Source of the DNA: Hadesarchaea archaeon
GTDB taxonomy: Archaea; Hadarchaeota; Hadarchaeia; Hadarchaeales; Hadarchaeaceae
DNA: 6,385 bases
Direction of reading: 5' to 3'
NCBI GenBank assembly: GCA_003661465.1
Contig: QMWE01000057.1
Span: 1 to 6,385 of the forward strand
A program made the translations under genes and the position numbers. Position 1 is the first letter of the stretch. Every line of letters begins with the position of its first letter. Below the pieces are notes generated by a model. The model was not told the origin of the DNA. It made no database searches and was given only the letters and a program-made list of their open reading frames with translations. Below are positions 5,995-6,385 of this stretch, in pieces.

Positions 5995-6385
5995 CAATCA
6001 AGGTTACTTTGAAAAGTACGGAGGGAAGTTTGTTCCTGAGACCCTCATGCCGGCGCTTGAAGAACTTGAGCGGTCTTATGTAAAAATTTGTAAAAACAGA
6101 AAATTCCAGATAGAACTTCAAAAACTATTAAGAGATTATGCAGGAAGACCAACCCCTCTTTACTATGCTAAACGACTTAGCGCTCAGGTTGGAGCTAAAG
6201 TGTATCTGAAAAGAGAAGATTTGTTGCTCGGAGGCGCACATAAAATTAACAATACATTAGGACAGGCCCTCCTGGCAAAACACATGGGCAAAACCCGTGT
6301 GATCGCGGAGACCGGAGCGGGACAACACGGGGTTGCCACCGCCACCGCCGCCGCAATGCTCGGCCTGAAATGCGATATCTACATG
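5969..6385 (+). CDS. trpB: Tryptophan synthase beta subunit (5' part; truncated by window)
   Basis: PLP enzyme that condenses indole, channelled from TrpA, with serine to give tryptophan. 139 codons are visible of roughly 400. ATG 5969 is chosen because AGGAG (5956-5960) lies 8 bases upstream; ATG 5963 in the same frame would be only two bases away. Seen: GYFEKYGGKFVPETLMPALEEL, the N-terminal signature of the TrpB1 type (the form that partners TrpA); AGRPTPLYYAKRL; KREDLLLGGAHKINNTLGQ with the PLP lysine at Lys92; and ETGAGQHGVATATAAAMLGL, the serine carboxylate-binding loop. It overlaps the winged-helix gene by 26 bases. Composition changes abruptly inside the gene near 6260, from about 37% to about 70% GC in neighbouring lines counted by hand. 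Confidence 0.95.
   Translation, partial: MSWTNKYPNNQGYFEKYGGKFVPETLMPALEELERSYVKICKNRKFQIELQKLLRDYAGRPTPLYYAKRLSAQVGAKVYLKREDLLLGGAHKINNTLGQALLAKHMGKTRVIAETGAGQHGVATATAAAMLGLKCDIYM

Overview
The window holds the start of a tryptophan biosynthesis operon on the + strand, almost certainly from an archaeon, with a divergent TnpB-like gene upstream on the - strand. Archaeal origin is inferred from four things: a BRE/TATA-type promoter rather than -35/-10 boxes, TGTACA-type 'TRP boxes' like those bound by TrpY in Methanothermobacter, unfused trpG, trpC and trpF genes, and IGPS catalytic residues that number almost as in Sulfolobus. A euryarchaeal lineage seems likely, but I cannot name one.

Layout. 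1-971 (-): N-terminal 323 codons of an atypical IS605 OrfB/TnpB-related protein that runs off the left edge. 972-1093: divergent intergenic region with an 18-bp perfect palindrome centred on a TATA-like core, two TRP-box-like hexamers 10 bp apart, and the trpE TATA box. 1094-2581 trpE; 2582-3163 trpG; 3160-4215 trpD, interrupted by an in-frame TAA at codon 65; 4212-4982 trpC; 4988-5641 trpF; 5635-5994 a small winged-helix protein of unknown identity; 5969-6385 trpB, cut by the right edge. The genes abut or overlap by 4 to 26 bases and most have a clear Shine-Dalgarno sequence, so this is a compact, probably translationally coupled operon. trpA is not in view and would be expected next.

Function. 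TrpE and TrpG make anthranilate from chorismate and glutamine. TrpD adds the phosphoribosyl group, TrpF isomerises the product, TrpC closes the indole ring, and TrpB (with TrpA) makes tryptophan. TrpE keeps the LLES-X10-S feedback-inhibition signature. The order E-G-D-C-F-(X)-B matches the E. coli order, but with every gene separate and a putative regulator inserted before trpB.

Points to look at: the trpD nonsense codon (GAATTC to TAATTC would explain it); the embedded winged-helix gene as a candidate operon regulator; the TRP-box cluster between two opposed TATA elements; a TnpB-like protein that appears to lack the second RuvC acidic residue and the zinc ribbon; and an AT-rich block covering the winged-helix gene and about the first two thirds of the visible trpB, ending sharply near 6260.
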